From Streptomyces scabiei 87.22 (GTDB lineage Bacteria > Actinomycetota > Actinomycetes > Streptomycetales > Streptomycetaceae), in NCBI RefSeq assembly GCF_000091305.1, contig NC_013929.1, positions 310,001-374,000 on the forward strand: a stretch of DNA of 64,000 nucleotides. Direction: 5' to 3'. How positions within the stretch are numbered: the first letter of the stretch is position 1; each line of letters begins with the position of its first letter. Made by a program: the position numbers and the translations under genes. Below the pieces are notes generated by a model. It made no database searches, was not told the origin of the DNA, and saw only the letters and a program-made list of their open reading frames with translations. Positions 18,372 to 27,828 of this stretch are shown here, piece after piece.

Positions 18372-19064
18372 TCACCGTTCGACGCGTGCGACCGCTTCCG
18401 CGAGAAGCTCGGCCACCTGATCGGCGTGCGACAAGTGCGGGGAGTGTCCCGAGGGGAGGCGCAGGCGGTGGGCGGCGCGCGCGGCCCACTTTTCCTGCAC
18501 GGCCGGCGGGAGGGACGGGTCCTCGGTGGCCACGACGTACGTCAGGGGGATGTCTGCCGGCGCGGCACCCAGCTTCTCGGTGAAGGCGCGCATGCCCTGC
18601 CACTGGCGCCGCTTGACGGCTTCGGCGGTCAGGACCGGGTCGACCCCGCTGAAGATGGACTGCTCCGCGTCCCCGGCCTTGACGGCGAGACCATCGGGAG
18701 AACGGATCCAGGTGGGCGGGAAGGCACCGCCCATCCACTCCATCATCGAGACGCCGGGCTCGAGCGCGAAGGCTGCGATGTGGACGAGTTCGGCGACCCG
18801 GTCCTCCTTCGCGGCGGCCCACGTGGCGGGCACGCCGCCGTAGGAGTGCGCGGCGAGCACGACGGGCCCGTCGGCGGCCGCGATCTCGGCACGGACCTCG
18901 GGCACGTCCTCGGTCAGCCCCCGGGCTGCGGCACTGTCGGGGTTGCTGCTGGGCAGTTGCACGGCACGGGAGGCGATACCGCGGGCGGAAAGCCGCTCAC
19001 GCAGCGCGTCGAAGATCCACGGGGTGTGCATCGCGCCGTGAACGAGTACGACGGTCGGATTCAT
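18372..19064 (-). CDS. Alpha/beta-hydrolase fold protein
   Basis: A 230-residue single-domain protein. It has the oxyanion strand VVLVHGAMHTPWIF at the N terminus, the nucleophile elbow AHSYGG (Ser74), an acid in the VVATEDPSLP strand, and the catalytic His in SGHSPHLSH near the C terminus. It belongs to the AB hydrolase_6 group, which includes esterases and salicylate-esterase-like enzymes of unknown substrate. Monocistronic, with no signal peptide, so cytoplasmic. Confidence 0.88.
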   Translation of the reverse strand: MNPTVVLVHGAMHTPWIFDALRERLSARGIASRAVQLPSSNPDSAAARGLTEDVPEVRAEIAAADGPVVLAAHSYGGVPATWAAAKEDRVAELVHIAAFALEPGVSMMEWMGGAFPPTWIRSPDGLAVKAGDAEQSIFSGVDPVLTAEAVKRRQWQGMRAFTEKLGAAPADIPLTYVVATEDPSLPPAVQEKWAARAAHRLRLPSGHSPHLSHADQVAELLAEAVARVER

Positions 19065-19550
19065 GTGATGCGTCCTCAGTTACGGGGGGGGGGTGGTGCG
19101 AGTGGGGCGGTCAGCCCTCCCGGCTCTTGCCGAGCTGCGGCGATCCAGGACGGTGGCCGACTCCCGAGCAGGAGTCACCCGGCACGCCTTTCCGGAACGA
19201 TCTCCAGCCTTTCCCGCGACCTCGTGGCCCACAAGGTCGAAGGGGGACACGGCACGGTGAAACGGCGACGGAGGCGCTGGACACTGCGTCTTGGCATGGC
19301 GCGCTGCGGCTCGGATCGATGACCTCGAAGCCCGGGCTCCCGCACCTCTGGCGGGTGGACGGCGAGCCGAAGGAAGGCGACCTCCCGGAGGAAGCGTCGC
19401 CGGCAAGGCTCACGGGAAGAACCGCGATCTCCAGATGTCCTCGAATGACCATGCCGCGTCTTCGGTGGATCTCGCCCGCCTGCGGTTTCGCGACGACAGT
19501 AGAGGACATCAAGGCGACGCGAAGCCGCCTCCACCACAAGGAGCATCCCT
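19065..19550. other. Divergent intergenic region, no gene seen
   Basis: About 485 bases between the alpha/beta hydrolase (minus) and the MBL hydrolase (plus). Reading frames exist on both strands but show no recognisable domain. The right end holds the AAGGAG ribosome site of the MBL gene. Confidence 0.5.
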
Positions 19551-20330
19551 ATGAACGGCACGGTCACGGTCCTCGACAGGGGCCCGGTGCGCATCCACAG
19601 CTACATGTCGCCGGCGGACACCTTCCACACCACCACCCAGCTGATCGAGACCCCGGCCCGGATCGTCGCGATCGACGCCCAACTGCTCCCCGTCTACGCC
19701 GACGAGGCCATCGCGTACGCCAAGGGCCTCGGCAAGCCGATCGACCGGCTCATCGTCACCCACGCCCACCCGGACCACTACAACGGCGCCGCCCGTTTCG
19801 GCGTCCCCGTACACGCCCTGGCCCAGGTGCGCCGGCAGATCATCGCCCGCGGCGACAGCAACCTGCCCACCGGACAGGTCATCCCCGTCAGTGACTTCAC
19901 CCCCTCCGTGGACATCGTCCCGGGCACCGAGGTCATCGACGGCGTCGCCTTCGTCTTCGAGGCTGTCTCAGGCGGTGAGGCCGCCGACGAACTGCTCGTC
20001 AAACTGCCCGAGCAGGGCGTCCTGATCGCCCAGGACCTCGTCTACAACGACGTCCATCTCTACCTCGGCAACAACGACATCACCGGCTGGCAGCAGGCCG
20101 TCGACGCGCTGGCCGCCGAATCCGGCTACGACACGATCCTCGCGGGCCACGGCCTGCCCACCGGCCCGGAGGTGTACGCAGACGTCCGCCGCTACCTCAC
20201 CGACGCCCGCGAACTGCTCGGCGACGACGGCGACGCCTACAAGAAGGCGATCGTCGACAAGTACCCCGCCCACGTCGGCCCGTTCATCATCGACATCGCC
20301 AACCGGTCGCTGTTCCCGGTCGGCGACTGA
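19551..20330 (+). CDS. MBL-fold metallo-hydrolase
   Basis: A 259-residue metallo-beta-lactamase-fold protein. The metal-binding motif THAHPDH (HAHPDH at residues 71-76) is intact, with a later Asp in IAQDLVYND and a His in AGHGLP completing the expected binuclear Zn site. AAGGAG precedes the ATG. Its N terminus reads like cytoplasmic MBL proteins acting on small thioester or lactone substrates; the substrate is unknown. An MFS exporter follows 280 bases later on the same strand. Confidence 0.87.
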   Translation: MNGTVTVLDRGPVRIHSYMSPADTFHTTTQLIETPARIVAIDAQLLPVYADEAIAYAKGLGKPIDRLIVTHAHPDHYNGAARFGVPVHALAQVRRQIIARGDSNLPTGQVIPVSDFTPSVDIVPGTEVIDGVAFVFEAVSGGEAADELLVKLPEQGVLIAQDLVYNDVHLYLGNNDITGWQQAVDALAAESGYDTILAGHGLPTGPEVYADVRRYLTDARELLGDDGDAYKKAIVDKYPAHVGPFIIDIANRSLFPVGD

Positions 20331-20610
20331 ACACAGCCGGCGTGCACCGCACGCACGCGCCGCGCGGATCCGGGGCAGTTCGCGCGGCCCGTCCGGCCCT
20401 CAGCTCATGGCCCCCGGTCGACGTCGGCGCCCTCAAGTACGCCCGAGCACAGCCCCGCTGGCCCCCTCGGCGACCACCACAACCGCCGAGACCGCCGCCG
20501 CGGGCGCCCGAGAAGGCACGTCATGGACTCCGTCCACGCCGACCGCGCGGCCCCCCGCCCGGTCACGAACGGCAGCAGCGGCCCGTACCCCACAGCCTGG
20601 AATCGACTTC

Positions 20611-21885
20611 ATGTCCCTCCCCGTCCCGAAGAGATCCGCCGCATCGGCCGCGATGATGACACCAACGTCTGCGAGCCGCCGCCCACGCCGTGCGCCCCTC
20701 GTCCTGATCCTGGGCTCTCTCACCGCGCTCGGCCCGCTCACCATCGACCTGTACCTGCCGGCCCTCCCCCAGGTCAGCGGGGACCTGCACGTCTCCGCGG
20801 CGGTCACCCAGCTCACCCTGACCACTTTCATGATCGGGATCGCCCTGGGTCAGCTGGTCATCGGCCCTCTCAGCGACACTCTCGGCAGACGGCGCCCTTT
20901 GCTGATCGGCCTGAGCGCGTACGTCGTGGCCGGCGCCCTGTGCGCCCTCGCGCCGACTGCGACGGTGCTCATCGGCATGCGGCTGGTCCAGGGGTTGGCG
21001 GGCGCCGCCGGCATCGTCATCGCCCGGGCCGTGGTCCGTGACCTGTACGACGGTCTCGGCGCCGCGCGTCTGCTGTCGTCGCTGATGCTCGTCTCCGGCA
21101 CCGCGCCGATCCTCGCCCCCGTGCTCGGAGCCCAACTGCTGCGCCTGACCTCCTGGCGCGGCGTCTTCGTCGCCCTCACCGTACTGGGCCTGGTCGTCCT
21201 GGCCGCCACCGCAACCCTGTTGACCGAGACCCTCCCGGCCCATCGGCGGCGTCGCGGCGGACTCTCCGACACCCTGCGCACCATGCGCGATCTCGTCGCG
21301 GACAGTCGCTTCACGGGCTACCTGCTCACCGGCAGCCTCGGCTTCGCCGCCCTGTTCGCCTACATCGCCGGGTCCTCCTTCACACTCCAGGAGGTCTACG
21401 GCGCCTCCCCGCAGACGTACAGCCTGCTGTTCGCCCTCAACTCGATCGGCCTGGTCGTCACCGGACAGCTGAACTGCAAAGTGCTGCTCGGCCGCTTTCC
21501 CTCGCAGCGCATCCTGGCGACGGGCCTTGCCGTGCTCGGCGCCGCGGGCATCGCCCTGGTCCTCCTGACCACCAGCACTCACGCGGGCCTGCCCTGGATC
21601 GCCCTCGCGCTCTTCCTCACCGCCTGCCCGGTCGGCTTGATCCTGCCGACCACCACGGCCCTGTCCCTCCAGCGCGCCCCGCACGCGGCGGGCAGCGCCT
21701 CGGCGCTGCTGGGCACCACCCAGTTCCTCATGGCAGCCGTCGCCCCGGCCCTCACCGGCCTCGGCGGCCGGGGCACCGCCCTGCCCATGGCCCTGTCGGT
21801 ACTCGCCCTCGCACTGACGGCGACGCTCATCTTCCTGGTCATCTGCCGCCCATGGCGCCCCACTCCGGATCCGCTGGCCCGGTGA
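20611..21885 (+). CDS. Bcr/CflA-family MFS drug exporter
   Basis: A 424-residue transporter with twelve predicted helices. Helix 1 carries the family signature LGPLTIDLYLPALP, and loop 2-3 has GPLSDTLGRRRPLL (the MFS motif A, GxLSDxxGRR). The segment RLVQGLAGAAGIVIARAVVRD matches motif C-region residues of Bcr/CflA drug-proton antiporters. The start at 20611 gives a short cytoplasmic N terminus; the frame is open further upstream but shows no similarity. Likely substrates are hydrophobic antibiotics such as bicyclomycin- or chloramphenicol-type compounds (family knowledge). Confidence 0.88.
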   Translation: MSLPVPKRSAASAAMMTPTSASRRPRRAPLVLILGSLTALGPLTIDLYLPALPQVSGDLHVSAAVTQLTLTTFMIGIALGQLVIGPLSDTLGRRRPLLIGLSAYVVAGALCALAPTATVLIGMRLVQGLAGAAGIVIARAVVRDLYDGLGAARLLSSLMLVSGTAPILAPVLGAQLLRLTSWRGVFVALTVLGLVVLAATATLLTETLPAHRRRRGGLSDTLRTMRDLVADSRFTGYLLTGSLGFAALFAYIAGSSFTLQEVYGASPQTYSLLFALNSIGLVVTGQLNCKVLLGRFPSQRILATGLAVLGAAGIALVLLTTSTHAGLPWIALALFLTACPVGLILPTTTALSLQRAPHAAGSASALLGTTQFLMAAVAPALTGLGGRGTALPMALSVLALALTATLIFLVICRPWRPTPDPLAR

Positions 21886-21949
21886 GCACGACCCCGTGGA
21901 CCTACATCTGCCAGGAGCCGGCCCGCTGGATTCGCGACAACAGCGTCAG

Positions 21950-22172
21950 GGAGGTTCGCCTTCAGCTTCTCGAATGCGGTGGGCGTCGAGCGGTGCGGCA
22001 GGAAGTTCTTGATCTGCTGAGCGCAGTCGGCCGGACTGGCGGTGCCCGTGTCGCACTCGAAGTCGTAGAGACCATGGGCATGAACCTGAGTGATCTGGCG
22101 TGCGGCCGGCCCCGGTGCGCGGTCCCCGCTCTCCTGCTCGCGCCGTTGTATTTCCGGCAGAGGGCAATGCAC
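21950..22172 (-). pseudogene. C-terminal remnant of a chloramphenicol-phosphotransferase-like kinase
   Basis: The minus strand encodes HCPLPEIQRREQESGDRAPG followed by VHAHGLYDFECDTGTASP and a terminal helix (CAQQIKNFLPHR). This matches the C-terminal third of chloramphenicol phosphotransferase-like P-loop kinases (the VRCPLxxLxxRExxRGDRxxG and VHxHGxYDxxVDT blocks). The P-loop half is missing upstream, where frames disagree, and downstream the frame runs on without similarity. A decayed gene end next to rph. Confidence 0.5.
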
Positions 22173-22307
22173 GAGGTGGTGGGGCCGAGCGTGTGCTCCG
22201 ACGGTGCGTGATGCCGTCGTGGATCACCCGAGGCGGCGATCGCCGTGAGGCCGGGCAGTTTGCCGGCCTCCGCCGTATCTGGAAGGCACTCTCCCCTGAC
22301 AGCCTGT

Positions 22308-22348
22308 CCTCCGTGGTCCCGCGTGCGGCGGCCGCGGGACCACGGAGG
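22308..22348 (-). terminator. Perfect 16-bp hairpin downstream of rph
   Basis: Arms 22308-22323 and 22333-22348 are perfectly complementary around a 9-base loop, starting 12 bases after the rph stop. No U-tract follows, as usual in Streptomyces. It should end the rph transcript and could also shield the decayed neighbour. Confidence 0.82.
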
Positions 22349-22359
22349 CGCCTGATCGG

Positions 22360-25020
22360 TCAGGACAAGAGCTCGACGTACCCGTCGGTCGCGTGGACGC
22401 GGATCCGCTGTCCGTTCCGGATCAGCCGGGTGGCCTGTTCCACGCCCACGACGGCCGGCAGTCCGTACTCCCGGGCGATCACCGCGCCGTGGGTCATCAG
22501 ACCGCCCACCTCCGTCACGAGGCCCGCGATCCCGACGAACAGCGGCGACCAGCTGGGGTCGGTGTAGGTGGTGACCAGGATGTCGCCCGTCTCGAGATCG
22601 GCCTCCGCCATGTCGAGGACGACGCGGGCCCGTCCCTCGACGACCCCGGCCGAGACCGGGAGGCCGGGCAGGGCGCCGGGCGGTACGTCGTCGCGTCGGT
22701 ACGCCCCGTTGAGGGCCTCGCCGTCCGAGGTGAGAACGCGGGGCGGTGTCAGCGCGTGGTACGACCGGAACGCGTCCTTGCGCTGCTGGATGAGCCGGTC
22801 GTCCGCCTGGTGCGAGCGCGAGACCTGGTGGAACTCCTGGAACGTGAGGTAGAAGACGTCCTCCTCCGCGGCGAGCACACCGGCCCGGACGAGGCGTCCG
22901 GCCTCCCTCATCAGGGCCTGCTTGTAGACGAAGTAGCGGCTGATGATGCCGTACTTGGGGTATTCGCGGTAGCCGATGAACGCGCGGACCTGGTCGATCA
23001 TCCGCTGCGTCTCGTCGGCCCTGCGGTCACCGTCCGGCAGGGCCCGCAGACGTGACACCACCTCGGCCGCCTTGTTCAGCGCCTTCCGCCGGCCCTCCTC
23101 GAAGCGCCGCTCGGCGGCGCCGGGCTCCATGTTCCTCACGTGGTCGAGGATCACGGGCACGAGCGTGGTGGGGCGTTCGCGCCAGCGCGGTCGCGTGATG
23201 TCGATCTCGCCGACGCAGCGCATGCCGTACCGGTCGAGGTACGCCTCGATGGCGTCGCGTGCCTCGGCCCCGCCCGGCAGTCGGCCCAGCTCGTCGAGGA
23301 AGTCCTCGTCCCGGACGCCCTGGAGGAACGCCACCACCTCCGGATGCGGGCGGATCACGTCCGCGACGTCGAGCAGCGCCAGGCCCATCTCCGACGTGAT
23401 GTTGTCGGGGGCGGACAGCGTGAGCGTGTCAGCCGCGTTCTTCTCGCCCAGCCATTCCTGCAACCTGTCGTTGAGCCACCAGGTGCCCTCCATCGCCACC
23501 ATGATCGCCCGGATGTTCAGCGGGTCGCTGAGAACGCGCTTGTGCTCCTCGAAGGCCTCTGCCAGGAAGTCGAACAGCGCCGGTCCGCTCTTGGTGCGGA
23601 TGTCACGCTCCAGGGCGGCGACGGACGCCCGGCTGCGGCCGATCAGTTCGGCGACGACGGACGGGTCGGTCTCGGTCGGGTCGGACTCGCCGCCGACGGG
23701 CGGCCGGCCCGGAGCCGTGGCCGGGAGCGGTGCCACGAAGTCGTCGCGTTCGAGGACGGTCTCCAGTGCGTCCCTGGTGAGTGGATCACCCCGCCCGATG
23801 ACGTCCAGGAGACCGGCACGGCTCGCGGGCGAGGCCAGCCGCGGGGTGACGTCGACGAACAGCCGTCCCCCTGCCTCGTGCATCGGGACCATGGCCGTCA
23901 GCTGCCACATGGACAGCCCCAGGGGCTTCATGGGGTCCGTCATCATCTGTCCATGACCGACGGAGACGTAGACGTGGTTCTCCCGGCCGGCCTCCCGGTC
24001 ACCGGCCTTCCGGTCGCCGGTTCCCCGGTCGTTGGTCCCCGGGTCGCCGGTCTCTCGGACGGGGACCGGGAACAGTGTCGTGATGGGCCTGCTCTGGACG
24101 ATCCTGAAGTCGTCGTCGACCAGGCACCATTCGATGTCCTGCGGGCGTCCGAAGTACGCCTCGATCCGCCGGCCGATTCCGACGAGCCGCACCACCTGCG
24201 CATCCGTGAGCGACGGCTGCTCCTGCCGCTGCGGGTCGACGGCCACCTCGTGCGTACCGCCGGCCGGCAGCGCCTGCAGAGCCCGGGGTTTGGCGGCGAT
24301 CGTCCTCGTCACGACGTCGCCGTCGCGCACCTTGAAGACGTCCGGGTTCACCAGGCCGGAGACCAGGGCCTCGCCGAGGCCGAAGCCGGCGTCCACCGAG
24401 GCGACCTTGCGGTTGCCGGTGACGGGATCGGCCGTGAACAGGATGCCGGACACCTCGGGGAAGACCATCCGCTGCACGACCACGGCCATGTGCACCCGGC
24501 GGTGGTCGATGCCGTTGCGCCGGCGGTACACCACGGCACGCTCGGTGAACAGCGAGGCCCAGCACCTGCTGACGTGCCGGAGAACCTCCGTCGGCCCCAC
24601 GATGTTCAGATACGTGTCCTGTTGGCCTGCGAAGGACGCCGTCGGAAGGTCCTCCGCCGTCGCGCTGGAGCGAACGGCGCAGGCGGTCCCCTCGCCCAGC
24701 CCGGCGAGCGCGGCGACGATCGCACGCGCCAACTCGTCCGGAACGACGACCCCTTCGATGAGCCTGCGGATCTCCGCGCTCACCGTGCGGGTCGCCTCCC
24801 CGTCCTCCGGGGACAGACGCGACAGCTGATCGAGCAGATCGTCCAGCGACGGCACCTGCGCCATGATCTGGCGGAAGGCGTCCGTCGTCACACAGAATCC
24901 GGCCGGTACGCGGACGCCCTCGATCCGTGACAGCCCGCCGAGGTTCGCACCCTTGCCGCCGACGGCCTCGATCTGCTTCTCGTCGACCTCGTGAAGATTC
25001 CACACGTACGGCCCGTTCAT
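22360..25020 (-). CDS. rph: Rifamycin-inactivating phosphotransferase
   Basis: An 886-residue three-part enzyme of the PEP-synthase-like family. First, an ATP-grasp domain with VGGKGANLGGL near the N terminus, AVRSSATAEDLPTASFAGQQDT and DPVTGNRK. Then a large rifamycin-binding domain. Last, a swivelling phosphohistidine domain with GGLMTHGAVIAREYGLPAVVG, giving catalytic His844. Known members transfer the ATP beta-phosphate to the C21 hydroxyl of rifamycins and release AMP and Pi. Length fits the family (about 865-890). A Gly/Asp/Arg repeat linker (TGDPGTNDRGTGDRKAGDREAG) sits between the first two domains. ATG 25018-25020 is chosen since the family N terminus begins there. An RAE palindrome lies about 200 bases upstream and a perfect hairpin follows the stop, so it is probably a rifamycin-inducible single-gene unit. 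Confidence 0.93.
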   Translation of the reverse strand: MNGPYVWNLHEVDEKQIEAVGGKGANLGGLSRIEGVRVPAGFCVTTDAFRQIMAQVPSLDDLLDQLSRLSPEDGEATRTVSAEIRRLIEGVVVPDELARAIVAALAGLGEGTACAVRSSATAEDLPTASFAGQQDTYLNIVGPTEVLRHVSRCWASLFTERAVVYRRRNGIDHRRVHMAVVVQRMVFPEVSGILFTADPVTGNRKVASVDAGFGLGEALVSGLVNPDVFKVRDGDVVTRTIAAKPRALQALPAGGTHEVAVDPQRQEQPSLTDAQVVRLVGIGRRIEAYFGRPQDIEWCLVDDDFRIVQSRPITTLFPVPVRETGDPGTNDRGTGDRKAGDREAGRENHVYVSVGHGQMMTDPMKPLGLSMWQLTAMVPMHEAGGRLFVDVTPRLASPASRAGLLDVIGRGDPLTRDALETVLERDDFVAPLPATAPGRPPVGGESDPTETDPSVVAELIGRSRASVAALERDIRTKSGPALFDFLAEAFEEHKRVLSDPLNIRAIMVAMEGTWWLNDRLQEWLGEKNAADTLTLSAPDNITSEMGLALLDVADVIRPHPEVVAFLQGVRDEDFLDELGRLPGGAEARDAIEAYLDRYGMRCVGEIDITRPRWRERPTTLVPVILDHVRNMEPGAAERRFEEGRRKALNKAAEVVSRLRALPDGDRRADETQRMIDQVRAFIGYREYPKYGIISRYFVYKQALMREAGRLVRAGVLAAEEDVFYLTFQEFHQVSRSHQADDRLIQQRKDAFRSYHALTPPRVLTSDGEALNGAYRRDDVPPGALPGLPVSAGVVEGRARVVLDMAEADLETGDILVTTYTDPSWSPLFVGIAGLVTEVGGLMTHGAVIAREYGLPAVVGVEQATRLIRNGQRIRVHATDGYVELLS

Positions 25021-25220
25021 CGGCGTGCCTCCTCGGCAGTCGTGTCCCGTCGTCGCACCGCACCGTGCGATCGCTTCGCCGGCGCGCACGGTCTCGACGG
25101 CCGCTTCGTTCCCACCGCCGGTCCGACGTCATCGCGTCCCCGGTACGTCGACAACACACGCACGTCAGTGCCCTCGTTTCCGCAGCTTGTGGCTTCGGCC
25201 GACGATTTTGCGGCATCACC

Positions 25221-25241
25221 GGGGCCTTGCCGCAAGGCCCC
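25221..25241 (-). promoter_or_regulatory. Rifamycin-associated element (RAE)-like palindrome
   Basis: Perfect 10-bp arms GGGGCCTTGC and GCAAGGCCCC flank a single base. This matches the inverted repeat known upstream of rifamycin-inactivation genes (rph and others) in actinomycetes. On the rph strand it sits seven bases downstream of a possible -10. Confidence 0.85.
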
Positions 25242-25247
25242 CGGTGC

Positions 25248-25276
25248 GCTATACGTTGAGAAGGGTAAGGAGACAG
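25248..25276 (-). promoter_or_regulatory. Candidate rph promoter
   Basis: On the minus strand a TATAGC -10-like hexamer (25248-25253) lies 17 bases from a weak CTGTCT -35-like hexamer. Its placement directly upstream of the RAE makes it a plausible rph promoter. Confidence 0.45.
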
Positions 25277-25667
25277 CTCCTTGCCCTTGCCTGTTTCCGG
25301 TGGCGATTTGCGGAGCGAGAGAGCGCGTGACCTCGTCCCGGAGCAACGGGCCCCGGACGCCGCGCGTGCGAGGGGAACTCGTGCGCCTCACCCTCCCGGC
25401 GGGCACGGGCCGGCGCTCGACGGCGCTCGAGGATAGAAGACCTGGGTGTGCAGGGAGGCTTCTGACGGGGCAGCCGCGTTCGGCGTGGCCTCCGTGTCGA
25501 GACGAGTCCTGCGACGAGATCAGTTTCCGATTGAGAGATCCCTGCAACGGGCGCGTGTATTGGTGCCGTTCACACCATGACGAGCTACGGGATCAGCGAT
25601 GATGATGCGATGAATGCCGACATCTTGGGCCGCCCGGCCGAGCCCGGACAAGATCCTGGAGCGGCAT

Positions 25668-25691
25668 CGGCAGCGGCAGCGGCAGCGGCAG
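25668..25691. repeat. (CGGCAG)4 microsatellite
   Basis: Four perfect hexanucleotide units upstream of the kinase gene, outside any convincing coding frame. Confidence 0.85.
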
Positions 25692-25809
25692 CGGGCGCGC
25701 ACGGGTCGGTCGTGTCGGTCCGTCATGTCCTGCCGGCCTGGCACCTCCTGTCGGCCCGTCACCTCCAGTCGGCCTGTTCCGAACCGCCCCTCAGTGCAAG
25801 GAAATACGT

Positions 25810-27828
25810 GTGAGCGCTATCGGCCCCGGTGGAAGAGTCCAACCGGCCCGTCCCGGCGATCCCTCCCGCATCGGCCCCTACCGCATCATCGGCCGTCTCG
25901 GCGCGGGCGGCATGGGCACCGTGCACGCCGGAGTCACCTCCGACGGAACGCGCGTGGCGGTCAAGGTGATCCATCCCGAGCAGGCGCAGGAGCCGGAGTT
26001 CAGGGCTCGTTTCGCACGTGAGGTGGCGCTCTCGTCCCGTGTCACCGGACCCTACGTGATTCCCTTGCTCGCAGCCGACACCGACGCGGCGACCCCGTGG
26101 CTGGCCACCGCGTACGTCCCCGGCCCGACCCTGGACCAGCATGTGCGCGAACGTGGGCCGCTGTCCGAAGGGAGCTTGTACGCGCTCGCGGCGGCCACCG
26201 CGCAGGCACTGGCCGCCATCCACGCCGTCGGGGTGGTGCATCGCGATGTGAAGCCTCAGAACATCATCCTCACGCCCACCGGACCACGGGTTCTGGACTT
26301 CGGGATCGCTCACGCGTCCGACACCACCAGTGTCACCCGTACCGGAGTCATGACCGGCACGCCGGGCTGGATCAGCCCCGAGCAGTACCGGCAGGGCACC
26401 GCCGGCCCGGCGGGGGACGTGTTCGCGTGGGGAGCGCTCGTGGCCTACGCGGCGACCGGAAGGCTGCCCTTCGGCGCCGGCCCACCCGACGTGGTCGCCT
26501 TCCGCGTGATGTCGGGGGAACCGGACCTGGACGGCGTCGCCGCGTCCTTGCGCCGGATTCTGGAGAAGGCGCTGTCGAAGGAGCCGGAGGACCGTCCCGC
26601 GGCCACCGAAGTGGCCGGGTCGTGCGCGGCGTTGCTCGCTTCCCAGGCAACCCAGGTCGTGGGCGTCCACGCGCTGCCGACCCAGGCCGGGGACGCGGTC
26701 GCCCAGGTCTGGGACGTGCCGGCCGGAGAGGACCCGGCATGGCAGGCGCCGCCGGGTCGATCGGCGAGGCGGCGGGTGGGCGCCGTGGTCGTGGCCGCGG
26801 CGGTGCTCGGCGGTCTGGTCGGCGGGGTGACCGCCCTGCTGCCCGACACCACCGGGGGCGGGAAGTCCGGTGGATCGGCTTCGCCTTCGGCGTCCGCCGG
26901 GTCCGGGTCGCAGGCCGTGAAATCCGATGAGGCGGATACCGCGGCCGAGCGGGGCAAGGTCGTGAGCGACGGCGCGGCGAGTGCGGTGAGCTGGGCGGAA
27001 GCTCGTACGGCTCAGGGGCAGGGCGAACACGACGTGGCGCGCTCCGTCCTGCACGATCAGAGCGTCCTGTCAGGGGAGTTGAGCGAGGTCCGGCTCTCGC
27101 CGGGGAGCGTGACGTTCCATGAGGCACGCCGGGAGGTCTACTTCTCGTACAACCTGGACACCGACGCGCACGGAACGTTGATCGCCGAGACGGAGATCGC
27201 CAGAGCGATGTGTCTGTCGTTGCGTGATGCGGTGCTCAACGTCCATCCGGATCTGCCGTATCGCACCTACGTCACGGTGCGCGAGGAGGCGGGCCGCGAT
27301 GCGCAGGTGACGTGGCAGGAGGACTTCGTCGCCGACGAACGGTGCCGGTCGGCCGCGGAGGACGGCACAGCGCGGAGCGACGGCGCCGACGCGGAGGCAG
27401 AGTCGGAGCCGGAGTCGGAATGGGCTCCGGACGAGAACGGTCTCGGGGAGGCGATGATCCCCAGTACCGACGGCGACGAGATCCGGGTCGCGGACCGCGC
27501 CGCCAAGAAGGTCATCGAGCGCAGCAACGCGATGCGACCGACGCTCGGCACCGGTCAGGTCCTCGGCCACGAGGAGATCAAAGTGGGCTTCGACCCTGCG
27601 CATTCGGCCATGTACGTGTGGTCGGACTACCTGATGTGGAACCAGGGGCAGGTCGAGACCTGGGCCGACATGGCCGCGGGTGAGGCGTGCCGTGCCCTGG
27701 TGAGGCAGCGCCAGAACGCGGGTTCCGGCTGGCCGTACAAGCGCTACGCCGTGGCGGAGATCGGCGGTTCGGGCTATCTCATGATCCGTTGGGGCACGGC
27801 GACCTCGCTCGACGCCTGTCCCACTTGA
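25810..27828 (+). CDS. Transmembrane Ser/Thr protein kinase with unknown sensor domain
   Basis: A 672-residue protein. Kinase domain at about residues 20-280: Gly loop LGAGGMGTV, catalytic Lys52, HRDVKPQN (144-151), DFG (163-165), and the SPEQ activation segment. A single membrane helix lies at 323-345. It is followed by a Ser/Gly linker and about 300 extracytoplasmic residues with no PASTA repeats. Two similar beta-alpha segments (around SGSVTFHEARREVYFSYN-like and KVGFDPAHSAMYVWSDYL) hint at an internal duplication. The GTG start has AAGGAA six bases upstream. It should transmit an external signal to intracellular phosphorylation; ligand and targets are unknown. Confidence 0.9.
   Translation: MSAIGPGGRVQPARPGDPSRIGPYRIIGRLGAGGMGTVHAGVTSDGTRVAVKVIHPEQAQEPEFRARFAREVALSSRVTGPYVIPLLAADTDAATPWLATAYVPGPTLDQHVRERGPLSEGSLYALAAATAQALAAIHAVGVVHRDVKPQNIILTPTGPRVLDFGIAHASDTTSVTRTGVMTGTPGWISPEQYRQGTAGPAGDVFAWGALVAYAATGRLPFGAGPPDVVAFRVMSGEPDLDGVAASLRRILEKALSKEPEDRPAATEVAGSCAALLASQATQVVGVHALPTQAGDAVAQVWDVPAGEDPAWQAPPGRSARRRVGAVVVAAAVLGGLVGGVTALLPDTTGGGKSGGSASPSASAGSGSQAVKSDEADTAAERGKVVSDGAASAVSWAEARTAQGQGEHDVARSVLHDQSVLSGELSEVRLSPGSVTFHEARREVYFSYNLDTDAHGTLIAETEIARAMCLSLRDAVLNVHPDLPYRTYVTVREEAGRDAQVTWQEDFVADERCRSAAEDGTARSDGADAEAESEPESEWAPDENGLGEAMIPSTDGDEIRVADRAAKKVIERSNAMRPTLGTGQVLGHEEIKVGFDPAHSAMYVWSDYLMWNQGQVETWADMAAGEACRALVRQRQNAGSGWPYKRYAVAEIGGSGYLMIRWGTATSLDACPT

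Larger units (their letters stand above)
25021..25809. other. rph leader / kinase upstream region
   Basis: The left 200 bases form the untranslated leader of rph below its palindrome. The rest, to 25809, precedes the Ser/Thr kinase. A 78-codon plus-strand frame (25577-25813) overlaps the kinase start but contains a microsatellite-derived poly-Ala run and has no recognisable family, so I do not call it a gene. Confidence 0.5.

Noticed and set aside
25577..25813. A 78-codon gene overlapping the kinase start
   Set aside because: Contains a poly-Ala run derived from the CGGCAG repeat and no family similarity; ribosome site poor.
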